Assembly (NCBI GenBank): GCA_902518355.1
Contig: CABYFY010000006.1
Location: forward strand, 26,115-90,114
DNA from: an uncultured Bacteroidota bacterium
GTDB lineage: Bacteria > Bacteroidota > Bacteroidia > Flavobacteriales > Flavobacteriaceae
Direction of reading: 5' to 3'
DNA length: 64,000 nucleotides
The position numbers and the translations under genes are program-made. Below, piece by piece: positions 40,670-50,957 of this stretch (position 1 is its first letter; each line of letters opens with the position of its first letter). The notes under the pieces are model-generated. The model was given only the letters and a program-made list of their open reading frames with translations. It made no database searches and had not been told where the DNA came from.

Positions 40670-42577
40670 TTAATTATCAGATATCTGCTCAACTTTTAAG
40701 TTTTCAAACTTCAACAGGTATGCACCCACATTGTCAATCGATCCTGAAGAACTTCTCAAGTATTTAAACTTATTTTCAAAATATTCAGCCTCTATTTCAT
40801 GAATTTCATTATCATCAAAATTTCCATTACTAATCCTCAAAAGCATGTCATAAACCAAATCATATGCTCTTAGTGAATATTTACTTGGAAAAAAATTATA
40901 GTTTGAAATGAATTCTTCAATAAAACTGTTATCCTTTTCAATATCAATTTTTTTATTTGTTGATGCGTACTGGAATTTTAAATTTGACAAAAAATTATTT
41001 GAAATATTAACTCCTTCAAAAGCATTGTTTTTATTAGTTGTTACCAATTCGATATTAATTGTATCATTAATGAACGAATTTAGTATACTAGTAACATTTG
41101 AAACAAAGCCTTGTTCTTTTGTTTCAAGAAAAACAATGTTTTTTCCCTTAACGAATGTAGAATCTAAATCATCATACACTAAAGTTTTTGTATCAACTCC
41201 GGACTCATCTAACTTTGAGTAAAATTGTTTTGCATTTGGAAAAATTTGCTTGATTTTATTACTGATTTCAATACTTCTTGAATCTGAAATAATATATTTT
41301 TCAGACAAAATAGAATCTTTTTTAACGTGAGAAATAATTTTATTAAATAGTATTGTATCGTTTGGTATAGTATTTACTATTCTCCTATCTGTGTTTTGTT
41401 TTTTTGATAAAGGCTTAATAATTTTAATATCTAAATCTGATGTTGAATTAACAAAATAATCAAAAAGATTATTGGTAAGAGGCCCTAATACAAAATCATA
41501 ATTTTCAAAGTCAATTTCTGCTAGAATTTTATCAATTTTTTTCTTATTTAACGCACTATCATAAACATCCATTTCAACATCTATTCCAAGTTCGGAATAA
41601 GAATTAACTGCCATTTCAACTCCAAAAAGAAAATCCAAAGATATATTTAGAAGTTTATCATTTTTTAAAATTGGAGTAGATTTCTGAATAGAATCGTAGT
41701 TAAAATTATCTAATCTAAACGGAAGAATTAAGGCAAACTTCTTTGTTTCAAAATTGATAATATTTTCTTTTAAAGATTTTTTTGAAAGATTGATTACATC
41801 TTCATTTGTTTTGGTCAAAACGGGAACCTTAATTATAATTCCTTTTTCAACTTTATCAATTATTTCTGGATTTAGTTTTACAATTGAATTTTTATTTAAT
41901 CCTAATTTTTGCTCTAATACTGAAATTTGGATGTTATTTTGAACTTCAAAATAGTCTCGGTTTTCCTCTATACTTTTCAATTCTACTTCATCTTTATTTG
42001 GAACAGCGATTTTTTGACCTATTTTAAGTATTGTTCCGATTTCTGGGTTTATATTCTCTAGAATATCAATACTTATTCCATATTTATATGCAATCCTCCA
42101 TTTACCTTCTTTTGGCTGAACTATGTAAGGTTTTAATCTGTCCACATTAGGTGAATTAGATTTTACGACTCTTGGTATTTTAAGTATGTTATTTCTGCTT
42201 ATATCTACACCACCATTATACTTTAGAATTAAAGTTTTACTAACTCCATAAATTGAAGAAATCTCCGAAAGATTTTGCTTTCTTTTGATTTTATGAGAAA
42301 TAAAACTTATTTCCTCTAAGTCATTGTTTTGACTTATATCGAATACTCTGACCAAATCTCCTTTTAAAATATTTTTATTTAAATCTAACTCTGAGTGATT
42401 AAATCTTGTGTTTGTATAGCCAGGATTTAGGATAAAGAAATCATTAGGTGAAATTTCAAAATCATTTATAAAACTTAAAATTTTTTGGTCTCTTTCTACT
42501 TCAATCGTTTCAATACTTTGAGAAAACGAGTTTAAAAAAAAGAGAAAAGCAAATATTTTGAAATAATTTATAATCAT
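40670..42577 (-). CDS. LysM-repeat protein with periplasmic ligand-binding domain
   Basis: A 635-residue exported protein (signal about 1-20, ending NSFSQ). Three to four LysM-like repeats occupy about residues 25-250: HKIKRKQNLSEISSIYGVSK, EGKWRIAYKYGISIDILENI and NNIQISVLEQKLGLNKNSIV, some degenerate. The second half (about 275-615) resembles a type I periplasmic-binding fold (LPFRLDNFNYD, then DFLFGVEMAVNSYSELGIDV and YDFVLGPLTNN), as in amino-acid ABC receptors and LpoA-like factors. A peptidoglycan-linked sensor or synthesis-activating role is plausible but unproven. It lies three bases downstream of guaA. Confidence 0.88.
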   Translation of the reverse strand: MIINYFKIFAFLFFLNSFSQSIETIEVERDQKILSFINDFEISPNDFFILNPGYTNTRFNHSELDLNKNILKGDLVRVFDISQNNDLEEISFISHKIKRKQNLSEISSIYGVSKTLILKYNGGVDISRNNILKIPRVVKSNSPNVDRLKPYIVQPKEGKWRIAYKYGISIDILENINPEIGTILKIGQKIAVPNKDEVELKSIEENRDYFEVQNNIQISVLEQKLGLNKNSIVKLNPEIIDKVEKGIIIKVPVLTKTNEDVINLSKKSLKENIINFETKKFALILPFRLDNFNYDSIQKSTPILKNDKLLNISLDFLFGVEMAVNSYSELGIDVEMDVYDSALNKKKIDKILAEIDFENYDFVLGPLTNNLFDYFVNSTSDLDIKIIKPLSKKQNTDRRIVNTIPNDTILFNKIISHVKKDSILSEKYIISDSRSIEISNKIKQIFPNAKQFYSKLDESGVDTKTLVYDDLDSTFVKGKNIVFLETKEQGFVSNVTSILNSFINDTINIELVTTNKNNAFEGVNISNNFLSNLKFQYASTNKKIDIEKDNSFIEEFISNYNFFPSKYSLRAYDLVYDMLLRISNGNFDDNEIHEIEAEYFENKFKYLRSSSGSIDNVGAYLLKFENLKVEQISDN

Positions 42578-42580
42578 TGG

Positions 42581-44110
42581 TTATTCCCATTCTATTGTTG
42601 CAGGGGGTTTTGAACTTATATCATATACTACTCTATTCACTCCCTTAACCCTATTGATAATTTTATTTGAAATATCCTGAAGAAATTTGTGTGGTAAATC
42701 TACCCAATCAGCAGTCATACCATCAGTACTTTCAACAGCTCTCAAGGCAACGCATTTTTCATAAGTTCTTTCATCTCCCATTACACCTACACTCTTCACA
42801 GGGAGCAGCATTGCGCCGGCTTGCCAAATTTTATCATATAAATCTGCCTCTTTAAGCCCTTGAATAAAAATATGATCAACCTCCTGAAGCATTTGGACAT
42901 TCTCTTTATTCACTTCGCCTAGAATACGAATGGCTAATCCTGGTCCAGGAAAAGGGTGCCTTCCAAGAATTTTTTTATCGATATTTAGTGATTTACCAAC
43001 TCTTCTAACTTCGTCTTTAAATAAAAGTTTCAATGGCTCAACTACTTCAAGTTTCATAAAGTCAGGTAGTCCACCAACGTTGTGATGACTTTTAATTGTG
43101 GCTGAAGGTCCTCCAGTTGCAGAAATACTTTCGATTACATCAGGATAAATGGTTCCCTGACCAAGCCAATTAACATTTTTTATTTTGTTGGACTCTTTTT
43201 CAAAAGCCTCTATGAAAACCCTGCCAATTATTTTTCTTTTCTTTTCAGGGTCGGAAACACCTTTAAGTTCATTGTAAAATTCTTCAGAATAATCAACTCC
43301 AGAAATATTTAAATCCATTTCTTTATATTGATCCAATACTTCATCAAATTCATTTTTTCTGAGCAATCCATTGTTAACAAAAATACAATGGAGATTTTTG
43401 CCTATTGCCTTATGCAAAAGAATGGCAGCGACTGATGAGTCAACACCACCAGAGAGTCCAAGAATTACTTTATCACTACCTATTTTTCCCCTTAACTCAG
43501 TTATTGTTGAATCTATAAAGGAGTCTGGGGTCCAAGTTTGTTCTAAAGAACTAATCTTTGTTAAAAAATTTTCTAAAATTTTTTTCCCCTCAACCGTGTG
43601 ATAAACTTCAGGATGAAACTGTAAGCAATATACATTTTCTAAAAACCTGTATGCAACATTTTCAACATCATCACTACTTGCCAATAATAAAGAGTTATTG
43701 GGGAGTTTCTTTATTGTGTCACTATGACTCATCCAAACCTGGGTGTTATTTGAGATACCTTCAAAAAGAACGGATTTTGTTTGTTTAAGAAAAAGGTTAG
43801 CCCTACCATATTCTCTGATATTTGATGCAGATACCAACCCTCCCATTTCTTGTGCAATTAATTGTGCTCCGTAACAGACAGCAAGAGTTGGAAATTTTTC
43901 CAATAGAACATCTAAATTAACTCTTGGTGAATTAGGTTCTCTTACAGAAAGTGGACTACCTGATAATATAAGAGCTTTAAAATAATTTAAATTTTTTGGG
44001 ATTTTGTTAAATGGATGTATTTCGCAATAAACATTTAATTCCCTGACCCTACGAGCTATTAATTGAGTGTACTGTGAGCCAAAATCAAGAATTAGTACAT
44101 TATTTTGCAT
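42581..44110 (-). CDS. guaA: GMP synthase (glutamine-hydrolysing)
   Basis: Converts XMP to GMP. The 509-residue two-domain protein has the amidotransferase part ([20 protein letters not shown], catalytic Cys in [18 protein letters not shown], His-Glu in [12 protein letters not shown]) and the ATP pyrophosphatase part ([20 protein letters not shown]), plus the C-terminal dimerisation region ending in [16 protein letters not shown]. Length is normal. It heads a minus-strand pair with the LysM protein; bshC lies 53 bases upstream. Confidence 0.98.
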   Translation of the reverse strand: MQNNVLILDFGSQYTQLIARRVRELNVYCEIHPFNKIPKNLNYFKALILSGSPLSVREPNSPRVNLDVLLEKFPTLAVCYGAQLIAQEMGGLVSASNIREYGRANLFLKQTKSVLFEGISNNTQVWMSHSDTIKKLPNNSLLLASSDDVENVAYRFLENVYCLQFHPEVYHTVEGKKILENFLTKISSLEQTWTPDSFIDSTITELRGKIGSDKVILGLSGGVDSSVAAILLHKAIGKNLHCIFVNNGLLRKNEFDEVLDQYKEMDLNISGVDYSEEFYNELKGVSDPEKKRKIIGRVFIEAFEKESNKIKNVNWLGQGTIYPDVIESISATGGPSATIKSHHNVGGLPDFMKLEVVEPLKLLFKDEVRRVGKSLNIDKKILGRHPFPGPGLAIRILGEVNKENVQMLQEVDHIFIQGLKEADLYDKIWQAGAMLLPVKSVGVMGDERTYEKCVALRAVESTDGMTADWVDLPHKFLQDISNKIINRVKGVNRVVYDISSKPPATIEWE

Positions 44111-44163
44111 GTGTAAAAATAGAAATTGATTCTCTAATTAAAAAGAATAGAATAGTATTATTA

Positions 44164-45759
44164 TTAAATTTCGATTATTGAAAATTTTTGATTTAACGGG
44201 TCTAAATTATTTTTTAATACATCGATTAAATTTGCTCCCTCATTAACATAAAATTCAGAAAAATTTACAGATCGTTCTTGAAGTTTTTCATTTGGAAATA
44301 ATTTTTTTCTAATTTCAATTACTCTGTTAATTTTATTATTATGGGTTTTCTTTTCAGACTTGATTAGCCTCTTTTCAAGCATTTTTAATCCATTTAACTG
44401 CTTTTTTTCTTGAGCACTAAGAGCTCCAATAAAAGACTTATCAGTATGTTTTGCTTTCTTCTTCAATGCAGAAAATTGATTTATTAATTGTTGTTTTAAA
44501 TCTGTAAAATCTAATTCTAATTTAGAATATTTTCGAACTAATATATCTTTTAATTTTCTTTCGGATAAGAACATTTCCTCAAAAGAGATATCCAGCTTTT
44601 TTATTTTATTTAAAGTCTTTTTTTCTAACAATAAAGCGGAATTACGATTAAGAATAATTGGGAAATCTAAATTAATACTATCAAAAACAGATTTTAATTG
44701 TAACCAATATGAAACTTCAGCTGGACCACCAACATAACAAATATTTGGAAGAATATATTCTTGAAATATGGGCCTAAATAACACATTGGGAGAAAATTTT
44801 TCTGGATTGTCACTAATATCTTTTTTAATTTGGTCTAGATTCCATTTTTTTGACCCACTCAATGTTTGAAAATTATTATCAGTTAATATGATTCTTTCTC
44901 TGCTTTGTTTTTCTATATAAAAAAGATTTATTTCTCTTGGGTTTGCCTGAATATCATAACCAAGTTCGTTTAATATTTCTATTGATTGTTTTGATTCATT
45001 AAGTATTAACTTCTCAGAAACTTCTTTGAAAATTAAATCCTTGAATAGGGTCTTTATATTCTTGTTGTTAGCATCTATTATAATTAAACCATATTTTGAA
45101 AAAAGAATATTAACCAGTTTCCTGGTTGCATTAGACAAATCATCCGAATTTAAATAACACTCTCTGATTATCTCAATTATCTGGGCTGTGTAATTAAAAC
45201 CTTTGATATATTTTTCAAATCTATCAATAGTGCCTTCAATTGATTCAAGTTTGAATTCACCAACAATACCATTCTCTTTTGAAGGCCATATAAATTTCTC
45301 ATCTTTAAAGGAAAAATGATTTATTTCTGCAAAATCATGATCTTCACTTGCCATCCAATAAACAGGAATAAAATTATTTTCAGGATTATTCTTTTGCATA
45401 TTTTCACACAAGTTTATAACCGAAATAATTTTATATATAAAATATAGTGGTCCAGTAAGAAGATTTAATTGATGACCAGTGGTAATTGTGAAAGTGTTTT
45501 TTTCTAATAATTTATCAATATTTTTCTTCTGAATTTCATTTAATTTAAAGCCTTCAAACTGATCGTAAATCTCTTCAACTAATAACTTTCTGAATGAATG
45601 ATTATAATTTTTTGACTTGGACGAAATTTGTTTTTTCAAATTGTCAACACTGGGAAAATGAGAAATTAATTTAGAAAAATGTTTTTCACTTTGACTATAA
45701 TCAACAAGTAGTTTACTAAAGGCATTAGTATCGGCGTATTTAATTTCTCGTAAACTCAT
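44164..45759 (-). CDS. bshC: Bacillithiol biosynthesis cysteine-adding enzyme
   Basis: Last step of bacillithiol synthesis, adding cysteine to GlcN-malate; bacillithiol replaces glutathione in Firmicutes and many Bacteroidota. The 531-residue protein shows TITTGHQLNLLTGPLYFIYK, NFIPVYWMASEDHDFAEINH, LFRPIFQEYILPNICYVGGP and AEVSYWLQLKSVFDSI, all BshC signatures, with a coiled-coil segment near the C-terminus. The ATG at 45759 is preferred over a TTG three codons upstream, because that TTG lies inside a perfect -7 box (45766-45773). No bshA or bshB is in the window. Confidence 0.95.
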   Translation of the reverse strand: MSLREIKYADTNAFSKLLVDYSQSEKHFSKLISHFPSVDNLKKQISSKSKNYNHSFRKLLVEEIYDQFEGFKLNEIQKKNIDKLLEKNTFTITTGHQLNLLTGPLYFIYKIISVINLCENMQKNNPENNFIPVYWMASEDHDFAEINHFSFKDEKFIWPSKENGIVGEFKLESIEGTIDRFEKYIKGFNYTAQIIEIIRECYLNSDDLSNATRKLVNILFSKYGLIIIDANNKNIKTLFKDLIFKEVSEKLILNESKQSIEILNELGYDIQANPREINLFYIEKQSRERIILTDNNFQTLSGSKKWNLDQIKKDISDNPEKFSPNVLFRPIFQEYILPNICYVGGPAEVSYWLQLKSVFDSINLDFPIILNRNSALLLEKKTLNKIKKLDISFEEMFLSERKLKDILVRKYSKLELDFTDLKQQLINQFSALKKKAKHTDKSFIGALSAQEKKQLNGLKMLEKRLIKSEKKTHNNKINRVIEIRKKLFPNEKLQERSVNFSEFYVNEGANLIDVLKNNLDPLNQKFSIIEI

Positions 45760-45765
45760 ATTAAA

Positions 45766-45773
45766 CAAATATA
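45766..45773 (-). promoter_or_regulatory. Candidate -7 box for bshC, possibly leaderless
   Basis: TATATTTG on the minus strand, a perfect TAnnTTTG match ending six bases before the bshC ATG, so transcription would begin at or beside the start codon. The identical octamer faces the other way at 45794-45801 for the M14 peptidase gene. Confidence 0.42.
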
Positions 45774-45793
45774 CTGAACTGTATTATTCTTTC

Positions 45794-45801
45794 TATATTT
45801 G
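45794..45801 (+). promoter_or_regulatory. Candidate -7 box for M14 peptidase gene
   Basis: TATATTTG, a perfect match to TAnnTTTG, 25 bases before the ATG at 45827. It is back-to-back with the bshC box, only 20 bases away, so each promoter's -33 region would overlap the other's -7 box. Confidence 0.42.
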
Positions 45802-45826
45802 TTGGTCCTATTATAAATTACTTTTT

Positions 45827-48289
45827 ATGAAATCAATATTTAAATTTTTTATTCTTTTTTCGGTAGTATTTGATGTTAACAGTCAAAATTTAAAATCACC
45901 ATCTGATTTTCTTGGATATGATATTGGAACTCAATTCTCTAGACACAGCCAAGTTGTAGACTATTTTAATCATGTTTCAGAGAAAATGGATAAAAATATA
46001 TTATTGATAAATTATGGGAAAACATATGAAAGAAGACCATTATTTTATGCTGTAATTTCTTCAGAAGCAAATATTGCTGAAATAGAAAATATCAGATTAA
46101 ATAACTTGTCAGCATTAGATTTTAATGATAATAGGATTAATGATAAGGCTATTGTTTGGTTAAGTTACAGTGTTCACGGTAACGAATCATCTTCAACTGA
46201 AGCATCTATGCAAACAATTTACGAGTTACTTACTAAAAGGTCTGATTTACTAGAAAATACCGTTGTCATAATTGATCCTTGCTTAAACCCTGATGGAAGA
46301 GATAGGTATGCAAATTGGTATAATCAAACCACAACTATTCCTTACAATACAAATAAAATATCAATGGAACATAAGGAGCCCTGGCCAGGTGGAAGAGCTA
46401 ATCATTATCTATTTGACTTGAATAGAGACTGGGCATGGATAACGCAGGTTGAATCTCAACAAAGACTTAATGAGTACCAAAAGTGGATGCCTCATGTTCA
46501 TGTTGATTTTCATGAGCAAGGAATAAATGAACCATACTATTTTGCCCCAGCAGCTGAACCATACCATGAGGTTATAACAAAGTGGCAAAGAGATTTTCAA
46601 TTCATGATAGGAAAAAACAATGCTAAATATTTTGATGAAAATGGCTGGCTATATTTTACAAAGGAAATTTTCGATTTATTATATCCAAGTTATGGAGATA
46701 CATACCCTACCTACCTCGGTGCAATTGGGATGACCTATGAACAAGCTGGTGGTGGAGTTGCTGGTCTTGGAATATTAAATTCAGAGGGTAAAAATTTAAC
46801 CCTAGTAGACAGGGTTAAGCATCATACAGTGGCTGGTATATCAACTGTCGAAATATCATCAGCTAATTCAGAAAAATTAAATACGGAATTTATTAATTTT
46901 TTTAAAAATAAAGATGATAATACAACCTACATTATGAATGGTGATAAAGATAAAATCGATCAACTATCAAGATTTTTAAAAAACCATAAAATAGATTTTT
47001 ATTCAAGCGATGATCAAAAATTAAGTGCATATAGTTATAATAAAAATAAAACTATCAACTACAGTATATCAACTGCAGATTTATTAATTCCAAATTACCA
47101 GCCTAAAGGAAAACTAGTTGATGTGTTTATGGAGAGAACTACAAAGCTTAGTGACTCAATGACATATGATATTACTGCATGGAGTCTTCCTTTTGTTTAT
47201 GGTGTGAATGGATATAGTACTTCTAAAAAAATTGAATTAAAAAAATATAAAGAAAAAAAAGTTGAAAATCTTGTTGACAAAAAAGCAATAGCCTATGCAG
47301 GAATTTGGAACCATATAAATGACGCAAAATTTCTATCAAATTTGATTGAAAATGAAATAAAAGTAAGATATACGGAAAAAATTATTAAAAACGGGAGTTT
47401 AACTCTTCCTCATGGGTCTCTTATAATCTATAAAGGAGATCAAACCAATAGAAATTATGAAAAAATTCTACTAGAGCTAGCTGATAATTACAAAATTCAA
47501 CTTCATTCAATTAACTCAGGAATTTCAGAATCTGGACCTGATTTAGGCTCTGATTCTGTAAAACTGATAAAGGAAAAAAACGTAGCTATTTTAGCTGGTG
47601 AGGGTAATAGCAACTCAGTATCATCACTAAATTATGGAGCCATATGGCACTTTTTCGAACAGGAATTAAAATATCCTCTGACTCATCTTGATGTTGAAAA
47701 TTTTGAAAATATTGAATTGGATGAATTTGACACATTAATTATCCCAAGCGGATATTATGGAACTTTAGGAAATGAGAAAAATCTTGAAAAAATTAAGTTG
47801 TGGGTTTCAAGAGGTGGCAATCTTGTTGCCTTTGAAAATGCAATAAGAATTTTCACAAATAAAGATGGATTTTCTGTTAAATTAAAAAGAAACAAGACTG
47901 AAAATAAACAAGAAGACGTAAAATATGAGGACTTAAATAGAAACAGGATTCAAAATTATCTATCAGGGGCTATATTCAAGGTTAATTTAGATAATACTCA
48001 TCCATTAGCATTTGGGTATCCTAATGAATACTACTCGTTAAAAACATCAACATCAACTTATGAAAATCTCAACAGAGGCTATAATGTCGGTAAAATTAAT
48101 GAAGATGATGATTCAACAATTGGATTTGTCGGTGATAATATCAAAGATAAATTCAAAAATTCACTGGTTTTTGGTCATGAAAAATTGGGAAGAGGTAATA
48201 TGATATACTTTACTGATAACATAATGTTTAGAAGTTTTTGGGAGAATGGAAAATTATTTTTGGTAAACTCGATCTTTTTTGTCAACTAA
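45827..48289 (+). CDS. Secreted M14 family zinc carboxypeptidase-like protein
   Basis: An 820-residue exported peptidase (signal about 1-20, ending DVNSQ). The M14 domain (about 35-350) has the zinc ligands His117 and Glu120 in SYSVHGNESSSTEASM, the substrate-binding NPDGRDRYANWYN, MPHVHVDFHEQG carrying the third ligand, and the catalytic Glu305 in MTYEQAGGGVAG. The C-terminal half contains a class I glutamine amidotransferase-like region (VAILAGEGNSNSVSSLNYGA and FDTLIIPSGYYGTLGNEKNL) without an obvious nucleophile Cys. This two-part layout is common in Bacteroidota. It probably scavenges peptides. The stop overlaps rimO by eight bases. Confidence 0.93.
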   Translation: MKSIFKFFILFSVVFDVNSQNLKSPSDFLGYDIGTQFSRHSQVVDYFNHVSEKMDKNILLINYGKTYERRPLFYAVISSEANIAEIENIRLNNLSALDFNDNRINDKAIVWLSYSVHGNESSSTEASMQTIYELLTKRSDLLENTVVIIDPCLNPDGRDRYANWYNQTTTIPYNTNKISMEHKEPWPGGRANHYLFDLNRDWAWITQVESQQRLNEYQKWMPHVHVDFHEQGINEPYYFAPAAEPYHEVITKWQRDFQFMIGKNNAKYFDENGWLYFTKEIFDLLYPSYGDTYPTYLGAIGMTYEQAGGGVAGLGILNSEGKNLTLVDRVKHHTVAGISTVEISSANSEKLNTEFINFFKNKDDNTTYIMNGDKDKIDQLSRFLKNHKIDFYSSDDQKLSAYSYNKNKTINYSISTADLLIPNYQPKGKLVDVFMERTTKLSDSMTYDITAWSLPFVYGVNGYSTSKKIELKKYKEKKVENLVDKKAIAYAGIWNHINDAKFLSNLIENEIKVRYTEKIIKNGSLTLPHGSLIIYKGDQTNRNYEKILLELADNYKIQLHSINSGISESGPDLGSDSVKLIKEKNVAILAGEGNSNSVSSLNYGAIWHFFEQELKYPLTHLDVENFENIELDEFDTLIIPSGYYGTLGNEKNLEKIKLWVSRGGNLVAFENAIRIFTNKDGFSVKLKRNKTENKQEDVKYEDLNRNRIQNYLSGAIFKVNLDNTHPLAFGYPNEYYSLKTSTSTYENLNRGYNVGKINEDDDSTIGFVGDNIKDKFKNSLVFGHEKLGRGNMIYFTDNIMFRSFWENGKLFLVNSIFFVN

Positions 48290-49583
48290 CTTCAGCGTAC
48301 AAGTCAAAGTCTGATGCTTCAATTATTTTAACATTAACAAATTCTCCAACCCTTAAGAAATTTGTTTCAGCTTGTATTAATACTTCATTGTCTACATCAG
48401 GAGAATCATACTGTGTTCTGCCAACGTAGTAGTTGCCCCTTTTTCTATCAATTAAAACTTTGAATTTTTTACCTATCTTTTTCTGATTAAGTTCCCAAGA
48501 AATTTGTGACTGTATCTCCATTATCTCATTGAGTCTCTCATTTTTTATTTTCTGAGGAACATCATCAATGAGTTTATAAGCACCAGTGTTTTCTTCGTGA
48601 GAATATGTAAAACAACCTAAACGATCAAACTTAGTATTCTTAACCCACTCTTTTAATAATTCATAATCTTCATTTGTTTCTCCTGGATAACCAACTATTA
48701 AAGTTGTTCTAATGGCTATTTCAGGAACTTTATACCTAAACATTTGAAGTAAATCATTAATTTTTTGCATGGAAGCACCTCTTTTCATCGATTTTAAAAT
48801 CTTATTTGAAATATGTTGTAGAGGGATGTCAATATAATTACAAATTTTTGGTTCAGAATTAATAACTTCAAGGACATCAACTGGAAAACCATTAGGGAAG
48901 GCATAGTGAAGTCTAATCCATTCAATACCATCAACTTTTACTAGCTCTTTTAATAATTTTGATAAAGATCTTGTTCCATACAAGTCTATACCATAATATG
49001 TAGAATCCTGCGCAATTAAAATAAGTTCTTTAATTCCCTTTTCTGCTAAAATTTTGGTCTGATAAACTAAATCTTCAATAGAAACACTTTTGTGTTTACC
49101 TCTCATTAGCGGAATTGCACAAAAGCTACACGGCCTATCGCATCCCTCAGAAATTTTTAAATAAGCATAATTTTTGGGCGTTGTTAAAAGTCTTTCACCT
49201 ATTAATTCATGTTTATAGTCTGCACCTAAATGTTTAAGTAAAGATGGCATTTCAGTGGTTCCAAAATACGCGTCCACATCTGGAATTTCTTTCTTCAAAT
49301 CAGGTTTATACCTTTCGCTTAAACAACCAGTAACAAAAACTTTATCAATTAAACCTTCATTTTTCTTTTTTACATTTTCAAGAATTGTATCAATACTTTG
49401 TTGTTTGGCATTATCGATGAATCCACAAGTGTTAATTACCACAATATTACCTTCCTCCTCATGAACAACATTTTTATTGTTGGATTTAAGTTGTCCCATT
49501 AATACTTCTGAATCGTAGGTGTTTTTACTACAACCCAGAGTTATAACATTTATTTTATTTTTATCTGAATATTTTGTTCTCAA
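48282..49583 (-). CDS. rimO: Ribosomal protein S12 methylthiotransferase RimO
   Basis: Radical-SAM enzyme adding a methylthio group to an aspartate of ribosomal protein S12. The 433-residue protein carries the N-terminal cluster ligands (Cys18 in VITLGCSKNTYDSEV, Cys53 in INTCGFIDNA, Cys87 in VTGCLSER) and the radical-SAM triad C148-x3-C152-x2-C155 in GCDRPCSFCAIP, and ends in a TRAM domain. The start is TTG at 49583: an in-frame stop lies two codons upstream and MRTK matches the family opening. It follows ftsY by three bases on the minus strand. Confidence 0.96.
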   Translation of the reverse strand: MRTKYSDKNKINVITLGCSKNTYDSEVLMGQLKSNNKNVVHEEEGNIVVINTCGFIDNAKQQSIDTILENVKKKNEGLIDKVFVTGCLSERYKPDLKKEIPDVDAYFGTTEMPSLLKHLGADYKHELIGERLLTTPKNYAYLKISEGCDRPCSFCAIPLMRGKHKSVSIEDLVYQTKILAEKGIKELILIAQDSTYYGIDLYGTRSLSKLLKELVKVDGIEWIRLHYAFPNGFPVDVLEVINSEPKICNYIDIPLQHISNKILKSMKRGASMQKINDLLQMFRYKVPEIAIRTTLIVGYPGETNEDYELLKEWVKNTKFDRLGCFTYSHEENTGAYKLIDDVPQKIKNERLNEIMEIQSQISWELNQKKIGKKFKVLIDRKRGNYYVGRTQYDSPDVDNEVLIQAETNFLRVGEFVNVKIIEASDFDLYAEVS

Positions 49584-49586
49584 ATT

Positions 49587-50717
49587 TTAATCAAAAAAAG
49601 AATCAACAAATTCTAATTTATTGAAGTCTTGAAGATCTTCAAGTGCTTCTCCAACTCCAATATATTTTACAGGAATTTTAAACTCATCACTAATTCCAAT
49701 TACCACCCCTCCTTTTGCTGTTCCATCAAGTTTGGTTATTGTTAGTGAGCTAACTTCAGTGGTATTGGTAAATTCTTTTGCCTGAATAAATGCGTTTTGA
49801 CCCGTTGATCCGTCTAATACAAGCATTACATCGTGCGGTGCATTTTCAATTACCTTATTCATGACACGCTTTATTTTTGAAAGCTCATTCATTAGGTTAA
49901 TTTTATTGTGAAGTCTTCCAGCTGTATCAATTAAGACTAAATCAGCGTCATTTGCTTTGGCGTAGTTTAAAGTATCAAATGCTACTGAAGCAGGGTCACT
50001 ACCCATTTCCTGTTTAATTATTGGTACATCTACTCTATTTGCCCATGTAACCAATTGATCAATCGCAGCAGCCCTAAATGTGTCGGCTGCCCCAATTACA
50101 ACATTTAGACCTAATTTTTTGTACTTATTTGCTAATTTTCCAATTGTTGTTGTTTTACCCACACCATTGACTCCAACTACCATTATCACATGTGGTTTTT
50201 CTGAGAAAGTACTATTATTATTACTTAGTTCTTCTTCATTTTCAATTAGTAAAGAAGCTATTTCAGCCTTTAATAAAATGTTTAATTCACTTAAATTTGA
50301 ATATTTTTCTTCTGCTACTCTTGATTCAATTTTATCGATAATTTTTAAAGTAGTATTAACACCAACATCACTTGAAATTAAAACCTCTTCAAGGTTATCT
50401 AATACATCAGAATCAATCTTAGTCTTTCCTGTAACTAGTTTATTTAATTTTGAAAAAAATGATTGGTTAGACTTCTTTAAACCCTTATTAAGTGTATCTT
50501 TTTTCTTCTTTGAAAATATATTTTTAAAAAAACTCTCAGGCTCTGGCTCAGGTTCTGGTTCTGGTTCTGGTTTAGGTTCTGGTTTAGGTTCTGGTTTAGG
50601 AATAGTTTCTAAAATTTCTTCTATTTCTTCAGGTTTATTTTTTTCCTTTTCATCTGTTGGGGGTTCTTTATCTTTCTTTTTCTTGAAAAGAGAAAAAAAC
50701 TTATCAAATAAACCCAT
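49587..50717 (-). CDS. ftsY: Signal recognition particle receptor FtsY
   Basis: SRP GTPase receptor delivering nascent membrane proteins to the translocon. The 376-residue protein starts MGLFDKFFSLFKKKKDKEPP, a membrane-targeting basic/amphipathic tip, followed by an acidic low-complexity A region of Pro-Glu and Pro-Lys repeats (40-61), then the NG domain: MVVGVNGVGKTTTIGKLANK, GAADTFRAAAIDQL, LVLIDTAGRLHNK and TKLDGTAKGGVVIGISDEF. Co-oriented with DUF4295-rpmG-rpmB upstream and rimO downstream, as in many Bacteroidota. An 83-base gap upstream contains no gene. Confidence 0.97.
   Translation of the reverse strand: MGLFDKFFSLFKKKKDKEPPTDEKEKNKPEEIEEILETIPKPEPKPEPKPEPEPEPEPEPESFFKNIFSKKKKDTLNKGLKKSNQSFFSKLNKLVTGKTKIDSDVLDNLEEVLISSDVGVNTTLKIIDKIESRVAEEKYSNLSELNILLKAEIASLLIENEEELSNNNSTFSEKPHVIMVVGVNGVGKTTTIGKLANKYKKLGLNVVIGAADTFRAAAIDQLVTWANRVDVPIIKQEMGSDPASVAFDTLNYAKANDADLVLIDTAGRLHNKINLMNELSKIKRVMNKVIENAPHDVMLVLDGSTGQNAFIQAKEFTNTTEVSSLTITKLDGTAKGGVVIGISDEFKIPVKYIGVGEALEDLQDFNKLEFVDSFFD
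50535..50600. repeat. Short in-frame tandem repeats inside ftsY
   Basis: On the plus strand the six-base unit GGTTCT (variants GGCTCT, GGCTCA and GGTTTA) is repeated about eleven times. On the coding (minus) strand it encodes the Pro-Glu/Pro-Lys tract of FtsY. All units are multiples of three, so slippage would change the tract length without breaking the frame. Confidence 0.85.
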
Positions 50718-50800
50718 ATTAGAGAATTATATAATTATGATATAAATATATGATAAAAGAAACTTAGTGAGTAATAAAAGGATAAAATAAGTAAGGAGAT

Positions 50801-50950
50801 TTATTTACTTAAAAACTCGTTTACTTTTTCAGGTGGAAGAATTGATTCAACAAATGAGTATGCACCAGACTTCGGTGACTTAACCATTTTTATAGCCTTT
50901 GTAAGTCTTTTTGATTTTGATTGTAATGATGCAACAGCTTTTTTTGCCAT
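50801..50950 (-). CDS. DUF4295 small ribosome-cluster protein
   Basis: A 49-residue basic protein beginning MAKKAVASLQSKSKRLTKAI and ending VNEFLSK, with KMVKSPKSGAYSFVESILPP in the middle. This tiny family occurs almost only in Bacteroidota, next to rpmB and rpmG, as here (seven bases downstream of rpmG). Its composition and position suggest a ribosome-associated protein; the function is not established to my knowledge. It is short enough to be missed by length-filtered gene finding. Confidence 0.88.
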   Translation of the reverse strand: MAKKAVASLQSKSKRLTKAIKMVKSPKSGAYSFVESILPPEKVNEFLSK

Positions 50951-50957
50951 GGTATAA

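Noticed and set aside
50080..50745. A 221-codon plus-strand open frame rich in Ser, Gly and Phe opposite ftsY
   Set aside because: It is the mirror of the ftsY coding sequence; the SGSGSG stretch comes from the hexamer repeat encoding Pro-Glu, and ftsY is unmistakable.
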